Source: Miltoncostaea sp963771025 (GTDB taxonomy: Bacteria > Actinomycetota > Thermoleophilia > Miltoncostaeales > Miltoncostaeaceae). From it: a DNA stretch of 64,000 nucleotides. This document shows positions 35,150 to 44,165 of the stretch, in pieces; within the stretch, counting starts at the first letter, position 1, and the number at the start of each line of letters is the position of its first letter. The notes beneath the pieces were generated by a model. It did no database searches, was not told the DNA's origin, and worked only from the letters and a program-made list of their open reading frames with translations. Where the stretch lies: assembly GCA_963771025.1 (NCBI GenBank), contig CAVYRL010000003.1:418132-482131 (forward strand). The letters are read 5' to 3'. The translations under genes were made by a program, and so were the position numbers.

Positions 35150-36157
35150 ATGGCGACCCTGCTGGTGGTGGAGAACGACGTCCGGCTCGCGGACACCATG
35201 GCTCGGGCGCTGGTGCGCGACGGACACGATGTCCGACTCGCGGGCAGCGCCGAGCAGGCAATGAGGCTCGCGGGCGCGATGCCGTACGAGGGCATCGTGA
35301 TCGAGGTCTCGTTGCCCGGCATGGACGGGCTCGAGGCCTGTCGGCGGATGCGCCGCGGCGGCCTGCGCACCCCCGTCGTCGTGATCGGCGACGGGGCCGG
35401 TCTCTCCGAGGCGGAGCTGCGACGCGCGGGCGCCGACCGCTGGCTCCCGAGGCCCTTCTCGCTTCCCCGCCTGCTCGGCACGGTCGAGATGGCGATGCGC
35501 ACGCCGTCGGTCGGTGCGAACTCGCCCGAGGGCCCCGGCGCGGACGACGGGGTGATCGCGGCCCTCGGAGCAGGGGCGTGCCGAGCGGCCGCCGACGCAC
35601 TCGAGCGTCTGACCGGCCGGCCGGCCGGAGTCGCGGGGGGTATGGTCGCCGGCGTCTGCCTCGCGGCGGTCCAGCCGTGGCGGATCGCCGTCCAAAGGGG
35701 TCCGGCCGGTACCGTCGAGATCGCTCTTGCAGGCACGGCCCGTGACTCCGCCGGCACGCCGCCCGAGCGCCTGGCCGCGGAGCTGAGCCGCCGCGTCGCG
35801 AGGCGATGGCTCACGGGCGGCTTCGAGGGCTTGGTCGACGCGCTCGAGCGATCGGCGGACCACCTGACCGGCGCCTTCTTCGTGATCGCCGCGGGCGGGG
35901 AGGCCCTGCGGGTCGCCCTGCTCGCGGGTGGAGCGTCGCCCGTGGTCCTCCGCGCGGAGTCGAGCACGATCGTGTCGTCCACCGCGCTCGCCATACCGCC
36001 GGATGCGTGGATCGAGCGGCTGGCTCTTCGCGACCGGACCGCGACACCTGTGGCGGTGTCCCCGTCACGGCGAGGCCCACCGAAGGCCGTCGACCGGCAC
36101 CCGCGCCAGACGCGCTTCGCGGACCCGTTCGGCGGCGCGAGCCGCACCGCCGCATGA
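35150..36157 (+). CDS. Degenerate response-regulator receiver with unknown C-terminal domain
   Basis: A 335-residue protein. Residues 1-118 align with a receiver domain (LLVVENDVRLADTMARALVR and VSLPGMDGLEACRRMR), but the phosphorylatable Asp is Glu52, the switch Thr/Ser is Gly80 and the conserved Lys is Arg101, so it should not be phosphorylated normally. Residues about 140-290 form an unrecognised alpha/beta domain (AAAVQ-like strand GMVAGVCLAAVQPWRIAVQR, GAFFVIAAGGEALRVALLAG); the last 35 residues are basic and disordered. No DNA-binding domain is seen. I use ATG 35150, with AAGGAGG 5 nt upstream, rather than GTG 35147. It is coupled by ATGA to the next gene. Confidence 0.75.
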   Translation: MATLLVVENDVRLADTMARALVRDGHDVRLAGSAEQAMRLAGAMPYEGIVIEVSLPGMDGLEACRRMRRGGLRTPVVVIGDGAGLSEAELRRAGADRWLPRPFSLPRLLGTVEMAMRTPSVGANSPEGPGADDGVIAALGAGACRAAADALERLTGRPAGVAGGMVAGVCLAAVQPWRIAVQRGPAGTVEIALAGTARDSAGTPPERLAAELSRRVARRWLTGGFEGLVDALERSADHLTGAFFVIAAGGEALRVALLAGGASPVVLRAESSTIVSSTALAIPPDAWIERLALRDRTATPVAVSPSRRGPPKAVDRHPRQTRFADPFGGASRTAA

Positions 36158-36591
36158 ATGGCAGCGACAGGAGCACGGCGCTGTGGGAGGCCACCCTTCT
36201 TCGCCGGCCTGGCATCGGGAGGGCGCCCCGCATTGCCGGTCGCATGCGGATCGAGGCCCCGAGCGCGGTGCGGGCGCGAGAGGCTGCCGCGGCGATGATG
36301 GCGAAGCGTGCCGATGGCGCCCCCGGCTGGTCGCTCGGCCTTCTCCGCCCGCTGGTGCCCGGCCTGCCCGGCACCTATCGCTACCGAGTCATCTTCGCGG
36401 CGTGGGTGGAGGAGGAGGCGGGGTACCACCGAGAAGACACGCTCGCCACCGAGGTGTGGGCCACCGACGCTGAGAGCGCGCGCCGAATGGCGCGGCGGGA
36501 GGCGGAGATGCTCCCCGCCTATCGCGGGGCCTGGCGGATCCGCCAGGTGCGGCGCATCGCGGAGACGGGTGACCGCTGGGCTGGGCCGTGA
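36154..36591 (+). CDS. Hypothetical protein in the pseudo-receiver/S2P unit
   Basis: A 145-residue protein, basic and rich in Ala/Arg, with a possible alpha/beta core TYRYRVIFAAWVEEEAGYH and TEVWATDAESARRMARREAE. No family recognised and no membrane segment. Its start overlaps the stop of the pseudo-receiver gene and its stop overlaps the start of the S2P gene, so all three should be made together. It may be an adaptor or substrate of the protease. Confidence 0.65.
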   Translation: MNGSDRSTALWEATLLRRPGIGRAPRIAGRMRIEAPSAVRAREAAAAMMAKRADGAPGWSLGLLRPLVPGLPGTYRYRVIFAAWVEEEAGYHREDTLATEVWATDAESARRMARREAEMLPAYRGAWRIRQVRRIAETGDRWAGP

Positions 36592-37739
36592 CCAACACAT
36601 TCCGGCTCGGCCGGATCGCGGGCGTGCCGATCGGCCTCAGCTGGACCTGGATTCCCGTGTTCGCCTTCTTCGTCTGGTCTCTCGCGGTCTCGGTCTTTCC
36701 GTTGACCGACCCCGGCCTGGCACGCGGCACCTATGTCGCGATGGCTGCCGTGGCGTCTCTCCTCTTCTTCGCGTCGATTCTTCTCCACGAGCTCGGCCAT
36801 GCGCTGAGCGCGCGTCGCGAGGGCGTGGAGATCGTGTCCATCACCGTGTGGCTGCTCGGAGGGATCGCACGCTTCCGCGGCAGGTTCCCGAGCGCAGATG
36901 CGGAGCTCCGGATCGCGATCGCCGGCCCGCTGGTCACGGCGGCTCTCGCCGCCTCGTTCGTCGCCCTCGCCGTCCTCACCCACCTCGGGGGGGCTCTCGA
37001 CGGGGTCCTCGCGTGGCTCGGCTTCGTCAACCTGCTGCTGCTCGCCGTCAACCTCCTGCCCGCGCTGCCCCTCGATGGCGGCCGCATCTTCCGGGCCGCG
37101 CTCTGGCGAAGGAGGGGCGACCTCATCTGGGCGACCCGCCTGGCCGCAGCGACCGGCGTCGGCATCGGCGGGCTGCTGATCGCGGCCGGCATCCTGATCG
37201 CGTTCACGGCCGGCACCTTCAGCGGAGCGTGGCTCGCGGTCATCGGCGTGTTCGTTCTGGGCGCCGCCCGCAATGAGGCGCGGCTGGTCTCGCTCCAGGA
37301 CGCCCTCGAGGGCTTCGTGGTCTCCGACCTCATGACCCCCGACCCCACCGTCTCGCAGGCGGAGCAGAACCTCGGCGAGTTCATGGCGACGACCGGTGCG
37401 GACGCGGCCGAGGCCTCATATCCGGTGCTCGATGGTCTTCGTCCGATCGGGATCCTCCCGTCCCCGCGACAGTTCGCCGGTCACGCGTCGACCACGTTGC
37501 GGGTGCGCGACCGGATGGTGCGGCTCGACGATGTCCCGTCTCTCGCCGCGGACGAGCCGGCCGCGGACGCGATCCGCGCGATGGTCGAGGCGGAGGCGGA
37601 GAATGCCCTGGTGATGGACGACGGACGCCTCGCGGGGATCGTCTCGTCGCGCGACGTCAACGAGGCCCTGAAGGTCGGGGCGCGACGGCCGAGGACGATG
37701 CGGAGGGCGCGCCGCCCGGCTCCAGACGGCCATCGGTAG
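36588..37739 (+). CDS. Site-2 protease family zinc metalloprotease with CBS pair
   Basis: A 383-residue intramembrane protease of the M50/SpoIVFB group. The zinc site is HELGH at residues 67-71 with the third ligand in NLLPALPLDGG (Asp163). About six membrane helices are followed by a cytoplasmic CBS pair (about 240-365; VSDLMTPDPTVSQAE and NALVMDDGRLAGIVSSRDV), which usually senses adenosine nucleotides. These proteases release membrane-bound regulators. The GTG start overlaps the preceding gene, placing it in the pseudo-receiver unit; no obvious anti-sigma substrate is adjacent. Confidence 0.9.
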   Translation: MTNTFRLGRIAGVPIGLSWTWIPVFAFFVWSLAVSVFPLTDPGLARGTYVAMAAVASLLFFASILLHELGHALSARREGVEIVSITVWLLGGIARFRGRFPSADAELRIAIAGPLVTAALAASFVALAVLTHLGGALDGVLAWLGFVNLLLLAVNLLPALPLDGGRIFRAALWRRRGDLIWATRLAAATGVGIGGLLIAAGILIAFTAGTFSGAWLAVIGVFVLGAARNEARLVSLQDALEGFVVSDLMTPDPTVSQAEQNLGEFMATTGADAAEASYPVLDGLRPIGILPSPRQFAGHASTTLRVRDRMVRLDDVPSLAADEPAADAIRAMVEAEAENALVMDDGRLAGIVSSRDVNEALKVGARRPRTMRRARRPAPDGHR

Positions 37740-37756
37740 GGCTCGGCGCGATCCGG

Positions 37757-38926
37757 TCAGACGGCGGCGCCATCGGGCAGATGGACGGTCGCGACCGTTC
37801 CTCCGCCCGGGTCGCTCACGACGGTCAGCCTCCCGCCCGCGACTTCGATCCGCGCCCGCTGCGACGCCAACCCGATGTGACCGTCAGCAAGACGCTCGCC
37901 GATCGCTGAGGTGTCGAAGCCGGTCCCGTCGTCGGTGACGCTCAACTCGATCCATTCGTCGCGCTCCACGCACCGGACGTCCACGTGGCGGGCGCGGGCG
38001 TGCTTTGCGACATTGGTCAGCAGCTCTCGCGCCGCGGCGAGCAGGAGCCTCTCCTGCGGCGGGCGCGGTTGGGCCTCGTAGGCCACGTGCGCGCTGAATC
38101 CGCCACTGCGGCTCGCCCGCCCGGCGACGGCCGACAGAGCCGCCTCGAGCCCCCCCTGCTCGAGAACGAGCGGATGGAGGTCCGAGACGATTTCGCGCAG
38201 CTGTCCGACCGTCGTGAAGATCGTTGACTCCGCCCGCTCGAGGGACGGGTGGCCGATGGTCTCGGCGACCTCCTGGAGATCGTGCCGCGCCGAGAGCAGG
38301 TTCTGGAGCGCGGAGTCGTGGAGGGCTTCGGCGAGCGCCTGGCGCTCGCGCTCTTCCGCACCCATCGCGTCGATGAGCAGCTGGCGCGACTGCAGGGCGA
38401 GCTCGCCGATCTGGCGCGTCCGGCGAGCGAGGACGAGTGACAGAAGCGACGTCGCGACGGCGATCCAAATCAGGTAGCCGGCCTGGACGGCGATGAATCG
38501 GCCCGCCCGGTCCTCGCTCAGCGAGGGGTGGCTCAGCGCCTGAGCCAGGTAGGCCACGACGACGGCGGTCCCGCCGATGGCCGTGAGCGTGGGCCTGAAC
38601 CGGAAGGCGAGCGTGATCGGAACCAGGGCGTATGCGATGCGCGCCTCCGAGAACCCCCCGCCCGAGAGGAACGTGAGCGCAGTGATCGCCGCGATGTCCA
38701 CCGCGGCCGTCAGGAGACCGAGCGCCTCCGTGGCGGGGCGCCAGTGCACCCAGATCACGACGCCGAGCGCCCATGCCGCGAACACGGCGATCGCGACGTA
38801 GAAGCCGGCGCCATCCTCTCGGGCGGCGGCAGCGGTCTCGCCCACCGCGAGAAGCGCGATCGCCGGGAGCCTCAGCCACGCGACGATCCGCTCGGACTCG
38901 CCCACGGCGGCGGCGTCTCGAATCAC
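37757..38926 (-). CDS. NarX/DesK-type sensor histidine kinase
   Basis: About 389 residues. An N-terminal membrane domain with five or six helices (about 15-165) is followed by a HisKA_3 dimerisation domain with the phosphorylation site ALHDSALQNLLSARHDL and an HATPase domain: N box ARELLTNVAKHARA, G1 DDGTGFD and G2 GHIGLASQRARIEVAGGRL. It should phosphorylate the NarL-type regulator encoded just upstream. The start is taken as GTG 38924-38926, 23 bases after the regulator's stop; GTG 38903-38905 is possible. Confidence 0.88.
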   Translation of the reverse strand: MIRDAAAVGESERIVAWLRLPAIALLAVGETAAAAREDGAGFYVAIAVFAAWALGVVIWVHWRPATEALGLLTAAVDIAAITALTFLSGGGFSEARIAYALVPITLAFRFRPTLTAIGGTAVVVAYLAQALSHPSLSEDRAGRFIAVQAGYLIWIAVATSLLSLVLARRTRQIGELALQSRQLLIDAMGAEERERQALAEALHDSALQNLLSARHDLQEVAETIGHPSLERAESTIFTTVGQLREIVSDLHPLVLEQGGLEAALSAVAGRASRSGGFSAHVAYEAQPRPPQERLLLAAARELLTNVAKHARARHVDVRCVERDEWIELSVTDDGTGFDTSAIGERLADGHIGLASQRARIEVAGGRLTVVSDPGGGTVATVHLPDGAAV

Positions 38927-38949
38927 GGGGGCCGGCTGCGACGGGGGCT

Positions 38950-39597
38950 CTATTCGATCAGTCCTCGTCGCATCGCCTCGGCGACGGCGGCGGCGCGATC
39001 GGACACGCCGAGCTTCTCGTAGAGGTGCTGGGCGTGGGTCTTGACCGTCGTGAGCCCGAGGACGAGCTCCCTCGCGATCTCCGGAAGACTGCGACCGGCC
39101 GCGATCATCTTCAGGATCTCTCGCTCCCGGGCGGTCAGGACGGGCGCGTCGTTCTTGGAGCGCAGGCGTATCTCCGAGACCAGGCCGGCCGCCACATCGG
39201 CGGGCACCACGTGTCGCCCTGCGGCGCATGCGACCACCGCATCCACGATCTGCTCCCGGCGCGCCTCCTTGGACATGAACCCCGACGCACCGGCCTCGAG
39301 GGTGGTGTAGACCACCGCGCTGTCCGTGTGGGCCGACAGGAACAGGACCCTTGTCGGCAGGCCGTCGCGGACCACGGCGTGGGCGACGTCCAGGCCGCTC
39401 AGCCCCGGCAGCGTGTAGTCGAGGAGGACGACGTCGGGTTGGAGCTCTTCGATCAGCGCGAGCGCGTCGCGTCCGTCGCCGGTCTCTCCGACGACCTCGA
39501 CCCGGCCCGAGGACACGAGCGCCCGGACCACGCCCTCGCGGAACATCGGGTGGTCGTCGACGACGACCACCCTCACGCGGTCCGACTGATGCGCCAT
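38950..39597 (-). CDS. NarL/FixJ-family response regulator
   Basis: A 215-residue regulator: intact receiver (VVVVDDHPMFREGVVRAL, Asp in VVLLDYTLPGLSG, switch Ser in VLFLSAH, Lys in FMSKEARRE) and a LuxR-type helix-turn-helix (LTAREREILKMIAAGRSLPE and LTTVKTHAQHLYEKLGVSDR). It is cotranscribed with the downstream kinase. Start ATG 39595-39597 with GGAG upstream. Its intact active site contrasts with the degenerate receiver at 35150. Confidence 0.93.
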   Translation of the reverse strand: MAHQSDRVRVVVVDDHPMFREGVVRALVSSGRVEVVGETGDGRDALALIEELQPDVVLLDYTLPGLSGLDVAHAVVRDGLPTRVLFLSAHTDSAVVYTTLEAGASGFMSKEARREQIVDAVVACAAGRHVVPADVAAGLVSEIRLRSKNDAPVLTAREREILKMIAAGRSLPEIARELVLGLTTVKTHAQHLYEKLGVSDRAAAVAEAMRRGLIE

Positions 39598-40132
39598 TCG
39601 ACGGGCTCCGGGGTCAGGGGCCCGATCAGGGCCCTCACGCCGAGACGATACGCCCACCTGACCGCCCTCCGAGCCCGCGGGGCCCGCCGAGCTTCCGGGC
39701 TGGACGATCGATGGACGAACGTCTCATCCGACGGGCGGCCCGACCGGTCCCTGGCCCGACCGGTCCGCTCGCCCGATCACCCCCCGAACCGACTGAGACA
39801 ACCACGAAAGTCGCTCACGTCCGCATGTCCAGCACTGGCTGCCGGCATCCGAGGTCCTGAGCGCGCAGCCCACAACGCGGAGACGGTCGTGCGGTCCTTT
39901 GCCGGCGGCCCTCTGGTCCCGCGCACCGCACGCCAGAGGTGAGAAGCGCACCGCGCGATGGTCGAGCGATGCGGCTCTCATGCGACAGGCGGCCCGATCG
40001 GCCGATGTTCCCGCACTGCCGGCCGGCGCATCCTCGAGTGGACATGCACAGCAACGCACACGCCGCGGGCGCCGCCCGGTCGCCCGGGTCACAGCCATTG
40101 ATCACATGCCCCTTCGGTGGAAGGACGCGCGC
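39598..40132. other. Intergenic stretch, nothing supported
   Basis: About 535 bases upstream of the regulator gene. No frame with a recognisable domain; the regulator promoter should lie at the left end, but no clear consensus is visible. Confidence 0.4.
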
Positions 40133-40225
40133 ATGCTTCCGATCATCTTCCTCTACGTCGTTTGGGCCTGTATCGGGCTTTTCCCGATCGTGATTGCCCT
40201 GGTCTTCTTCCGGCACGGCGGCTAG
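40133..40225 (+). CDS. Tiny single-pass membrane protein (30 aa)
   Basis: A 30-residue hydrophobic peptide beginning MLPIIFLYVVWACIGLFP, one membrane helix with a short basic end (FFRHGG). GGAAGGA lies about 9 bases before ATG 40133; an ATG at 40106 would add nine basic residues. Function unknown. Supported only by the clean membrane segment and ribosome binding site. Confidence 0.45.
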   Translation: MLPIIFLYVVWACIGLFPIVIALVFFRHGG

Positions 40226-40306
40226 CGCCGTGAGCGGGGGCGACACCCCCCTGCGGGAGCCCGTTGCGGCTTCCTCCATTCGCGTCTGCCGGGAGAGGGG
40301 GGTTCG

Positions 40307-40930
40307 ATGGAGTTTGACTTCGACAGCCGCGTGACCTGCGTCGATGGCAGCGCCGGCAGCCTCGTGGGCCTGATGACCGATCCGATCGAACGCTCGCTGC
40401 GGCACATCGCGGTGGAGCCCTCGCATCGTCCGGGCCGGGCCCGGCTCGTGGCGGCGAGCCTGGTCGTGGCCGCCACTCCATGGGGAGTCACGCTCGGGTG
40501 CTCACGCGAGGACGTTAACGGGATGCCGCCGTTCCGCGACGTGGAGTTCTTTCCCCACGGGGCCGAGTACGGCGCGGCCGTTGCCGCCCTCGCCGGGCCC
40601 GATCGCCACCACCCCGCGGCGAAGCCGCTCGCGGTCTTCGTCGAGCGCGTCCCGGCGGGCGAGGTCGAGATCCGCTGCGGCGAGCCCGTGCACGCCCCCG
40701 ACGGGGCGATCGGCCGCGTCGAGGGCGTGGCTGTGGACGACCGGGGCCGCATCACCCACATCCTCCTCGAGGAGGGGCACCTCGGGCGGCGAAGGGAGGT
40801 GGCGATCCCCGCCGGCTCGCTGGAGCGGATCGACGCCTCCGGGATCCACACGCCTCTCTCGAAGCACCAGATCGCGGCACTGCCCGAGATCGGCATCGAC
40901 CTCGCGGGGTCCTGGAGGGGTCTCGCGTGA
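40307..40930 (+). CDS. PRC-barrel-like protein, paralogue A
   Basis: A 207-residue soluble protein with two similar halves. VTCVDGSAGSLVGLMTDP is followed by RHIAVEPSHRPGRARLVA; later HAPDGAIGRVEGVAVDDRGR precedes ITHILLEEGHLGRRREVAIP. Strands leading to a G-x-V-x-G turn and a ValIPA end are typical of PRC-barrel domains, which bind RNA-processing, photosynthetic or stress partners. GGAGAGGGGGG precedes the ATG closely. It is paralogous to the protein at 42104. Confidence 0.7.
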   Translation: MEFDFDSRVTCVDGSAGSLVGLMTDPIERSLRHIAVEPSHRPGRARLVAASLVVAATPWGVTLGCSREDVNGMPPFRDVEFFPHGAEYGAAVAALAGPDRHHPAAKPLAVFVERVPAGEVEIRCGEPVHAPDGAIGRVEGVAVDDRGRITHILLEEGHLGRRREVAIPAGSLERIDASGIHTPLSKHQIAALPEIGIDLAGSWRGLA

Positions 40931-41021
40931 GCACGCGGACCGACAACCGCCCCTCGACGCGGGCGCGGCCCCGGATGCGGTCACCATCGCGCCCGCGGCG
41001 AACCCGGCCGGCCCCCCGGCG

Positions 41022-41717
41022 CTACATGTGCAGGATGTTGACGGCCCGTGCGGCGATCAGGAGCACCGCGACGACCGAGACGGCCGCCTCGACCGCCATC
41101 AGCGCCTTGGCCGGTCGGGTCAGGGGCATCGCGTCGGTGGGGCTGAAGGCGACCGAGTTCGTCGTCGACAGGTAGAGGTAGTCCACGAGATGAGGAACCC
41201 ATCCCGGCCGCGCGAGGTCCGGGTTCTCGTCCTGGGGGAACTGGATGTCGGGGGCGCGACGCGCATCCGACAGGGCGCGCCGGACGGGCCCGCCGCAGTC
41301 CAGCTCCCAGAACGCCAGGCCGAAGGCGACCACGTTGGACAACCACAGGGTCGTCGCGCTGTGCAGCAGCTGCGGCCCGCTGATGCGCAGGTTGACGGAC
41401 GAGACCAGCGAGGCGACCAACAGCCCGGTTTCGAACAGGCTGCAGACCACGACGACGCCGAGCAGCGTCAGGACGATCGTTCGGCGCCGATCGTGGCTCT
41501 GAACGCGCCCGATTCCCGCGAGCAGGATCACCGAGAGCAATGCGTACGGCACCGCCGCGAGGAGCCAGAGCCACCAACCGACTCCATCGACGAGCTCCCA
41601 CCCCGCGTGGAGGCTCACGAGCGCGAGCGCCACCAGCGCGAGCACGACGACGACGGCGAACGGCGCTGCCTCGAGGCGGGCCTCGTGCTCGGCCTCCCGC
41701 AGTGCGTCATCGCCCAT
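41022..41717 (-). CDS. Conserved hypothetical membrane protein
   Basis: A 231-residue protein with about six hydrophobic helices. A conserved stretch between the last helices, WELDCGGPVRRAL then DIQFPQDENP and YLYLSTTNSVAFSPTDAMPL, is characteristic of a family of small actinobacterial and proteobacterial membrane proteins resembling the pore region of ion channels; no function is established. Start ATG 41715-41717; convergent with the preceding gene. Confidence 0.75.
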   Translation of the reverse strand: MGDDALREAEHEARLEAAPFAVVVVLALVALALVSLHAGWELVDGVGWWLWLLAAVPYALLSVILLAGIGRVQSHDRRRTIVLTLLGVVVVCSLFETGLLVASLVSSVNLRISGPQLLHSATTLWLSNVVAFGLAFWELDCGGPVRRALSDARRAPDIQFPQDENPDLARPGWVPHLVDYLYLSTTNSVAFSPTDAMPLTRPAKALMAVEAAVSVVAVLLIAARAVNILHM

Positions 41718-42103
41718 GGGTCATCCGACGCCCGTCGTCCGCGCCACGAGACGCTGTCCCGGCGATGTCATCGTCGTTGGCGAGGAGCGGAAGATCATCA
41801 GGGCCCCGATGTGAGCTGTCCGCGGTCGCCGCGGGCGCCGTCCACGACCACCGTGGTCATGAGGGAAGGCCCGGCCACCGCCCGCATCGGCGCCGGGGGC
41901 CCTCTCGCTTTCGGCCAGCACGACCACGATCCTGCCCAGGATCAGGCGATGAGAGCCACGGGCACGACCATCCGCCGCCGCTGCTCACGAACGCACGCCT
42001 GTATGAGGCCGGTCTCCTCCGCCGGATCCTCCGACCGGGCGATGCAGCGGCGGAGCGCGCGCGCCCACCCTGGAGTGACGCCGGCCAGAGGAGCGGAGGG
42101 GCG
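41718..42103. other. Divergent intergenic region
   Basis: 386 bases between divergent genes; must contain both promoters. No clear consensus elements or small gene seen. Confidence 0.4.
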
Positions 42104-42703
42104 ATGCGGATGAGGTTGGGTCAACGCGCCGAGTGCATCGACGGATGCGCCGGGACGGCGGTCGGCTTCGCCGTGAGCGAGTCCATGGCATCCGTCCTGT
42201 CGATCGCCGTCGAGCCGCCGCAGCGTCCCGGCGGCGCACGCCTGGTCCCCGTTTGGCTGGTGCGGTCGGCGGACCGCAACACCATTCGCCTCGGCATCGA
42301 GCTCAGGGAGTACTACCTGCTCGAGCGGTTCCGGTTCATCCGGTTCCTCCACGACGATCCGCCCCCGAGCGGCGGGGAGCGCCTCCCGGCGGCCTACGAC
42401 GTCCCGAGCCGGCGCCTGGCGACGTTTGCCAGCCGCGCGCCCGAGGGTCAGGTGCTCGTGAGCCGCGAGACCCCTGTGCTGGCCGGTCGTGGGGCGGTCG
42501 GCTCCTTCGCGGGCGCGGACACCGACGCCCTCGGTCTCACACGACGTCTGCGCGTCCTGGCGCTGGACCCGCGCGGAGGGGTCACGGTCCCCATCGCCGC
42601 CACCGACGGCGTCGACGACGACGGGATCCGGCTCCGGCTGTCTCCGCGGGAGTTCGCGAAGCTTCCCGCAGCCGGCGCGGAACGGCGACGCAGGGCCGCA
42701 TGA
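42104..42703 (+). CDS. PRC-barrel-like protein, paralogue B
   Basis: A 199-residue paralogue of the protein at 40307. It shares the order AECIDGCAGTAVGFAVSE, LSIAVEPPQRPGGARLVP, LVSRETPVLAGRGAVGSFAG and a ValPIA-type end followed by LRLSPREFAKLP. The same length and two-half layout suggest duplication after divergence of a stress-related ancestor. GGAGGGG lies before ATG 42104; an in-frame ATG is two codons later. Its stop overlaps the next ATG. Confidence 0.7.
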   Translation: MRMRLGQRAECIDGCAGTAVGFAVSESMASVLSIAVEPPQRPGGARLVPVWLVRSADRNTIRLGIELREYYLLERFRFIRFLHDDPPPSGGERLPAAYDVPSRRLATFASRAPEGQVLVSRETPVLAGRGAVGSFAGADTDALGLTRRLRVLALDPRGGVTVPIAATDGVDDDGIRLRLSPREFAKLPAAGAERRRRAA

Positions 42704-43479
42704 ATGGCCGTGCCGCCGTCCACCCCGGCGTGACGCGCGGCCGGGTTCTCGAGCCGCACATTGGGGCCACCCGCTCCAGACGGCCGCCCAGGCCGGATTC
42801 CGGGGACGGGGAACACCGCCGGCGATCGTCGCTTCGCACCGCGGCGGCGGCCCGGTGGCGACCGATCAGGGAATGGGTCGGTGGGTACGTCGCCGCGGCC
42901 CCGGGGACCTTCCTCTATCTCCTGATAATCGCGACGACGTCGTGGGTGCTCGCGACCTCGGGAGGAAGGATCGACGAGGCCCTCCTGCGCGGCCATTCGT
43001 CGAATCTGTCCGAGCTTGCCCGGGATCCGATCCATGGACTGCTCCAGAGCGCCTTCTGGATGAAGGGGTGGCCGATGTCCCTGGCCGCCGTGGCGCTCGG
43101 CGTGGCGCTCGCGCCGGTGGAGCGGTGGCTGGGCACCCCCCGCTGGTTGCTCGTGTTCGCGCTCGGCCACATCGTCGCGACGCTTCTGGTGGCGGGCGCC
43201 ATTTGGACCACGATCCGCCTGGGACAGGCCCCGCCGGGCGTGCGCCATGTCGTCGACGTCGGCGCCTCCTACGGCTTCGCGGCCGTCGCGGGTGTCGCGA
43301 CCTACCGCCTGCGGCGGCGCGCGGCGAGTTGGTACGTGGCCTCCGTCGTCGTCGTCCTGTCCGGCGCTCTCGCCGTGGACCGCTCGTTCACCGACGTCGG
43401 TCATCTGGTCGCGTTCGCGGTCGGACTCGCGTGCCTACCCCTCGCGCCGAGCACCAGCACGCGAGCGCGAGGCACGTGA
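42700..43479 (+). CDS. Rhomboid-like membrane protein
   Basis: A 259-residue protein: about 55 basic N-terminal residues, then five or six membrane helices. APGTFLYLLIIATTSWVLAT and SSNLSELARDPIHGLLQSAF are typical of the actinobacterial rhomboid-like family, which keeps the fold but commonly lacks the GxSG/His catalytic pair; here no GASG-type serine motif is seen, so it may not be a protease. ATGA and GTGA overlaps place it between the PRC-like gene and the channel gene in one unit. Confidence 0.75.
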   Translation: MNGRAAVHPGVTRGRVLEPHIGATRSRRPPRPDSGDGEHRRRSSLRTAAAARWRPIREWVGGYVAAAPGTFLYLLIIATTSWVLATSGGRIDEALLRGHSSNLSELARDPIHGLLQSAFWMKGWPMSLAAVALGVALAPVERWLGTPRWLLVFALGHIVATLLVAGAIWTTIRLGQAPPGVRHVVDVGASYGFAAVAGVATYRLRRRAASWYVASVVVVLSGALAVDRSFTDVGHLVAFAVGLACLPLAPSTSTRARGT

Positions 43480-44030
43480 GAGGAGCGCCACGGCGCAGCG
43501 ACCGCCGGAGTGATCCGCTGGCGCGGCTTCGCCGGCTCTGGCTGCGCGCGACCGTGCCGGCCGTGCTCGCGGTCGTACTGCTCGCCGGCGGCGCGCTCGC
43601 GGCCCTCGAAGCCGACACGGCCCACAGCTTCGGCGACGGAGTGCTGTGGGCGCTGTCGCTCATGATGACCGTCGGGTTTGCCGGCAGCGCGCCGCACACC
43701 GTGGCCGGGAAGCTCTTGGCGGGCGTGCTGATGGTGCTCGGCTTCGGGCTTCTCGCCCTGACGACGGCGGCGATCGCCTCGCTCTTCGTCCGTGAGGACG
43801 AGCGGCCCGAGGAACAGCGCGAGCTCGACTTCGAACGCGCGGTGATGGCCGAGCTCGCGTCGCTGGCGGCGCGGCTCGAGGGCATCGAGGCTCGGCTTGG
43901 CGACGGAGGTCCGTCGTCCGGGGAGCGAGAAGGAGCGCCTCGGCCGGTCCTCCGCGCTGCTCGGGTCGGGCGCGACCGCCCCGACGTCGAGGGGCGGGCC
44001 GCGACCGACATTGATCGGCGCGAAGGCTGA
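43476..44030 (+). CDS. Two-helix ion channel with atypical TVGFA filter
   Basis: A 184-residue protein of the Ion_trans_2 architecture: helix 1 (about 26-44), a pore helix, the filter sequence MMTVGFAGS (TVGFA at residues 65-69) and helix 2 (VLMVLGFGLLALTTAAIASL), then an acidic coiled-coil-like tail. Potassium channels have TVGYG or TVGFG; replacement of the last Gly by Ala is unusual and may alter selectivity or block conduction. The GTG start overlaps the rhomboid-like gene. Confidence 0.8.
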   Translation: MRGAPRRSDRRSDPLARLRRLWLRATVPAVLAVVLLAGGALAALEADTAHSFGDGVLWALSLMMTVGFAGSAPHTVAGKLLAGVLMVLGFGLLALTTAAIASLFVREDERPEEQRELDFERAVMAELASLAARLEGIEARLGDGGPSSGEREGAPRPVLRAARVGRDRPDVEGRAATDIDRREG

Positions 44031-44165
44031 GGACGCCCCACGCGACACGCGAGCGGGTCATGACGGACTCCTGTCGATCGCCCGATGCCCATTCGCCGAC
44101 GCGCCGCGTGGAGGCGAGACGACGGCGCGCGTGCGACGACATGCGCGCCGGGCCGCGCATCGCGC

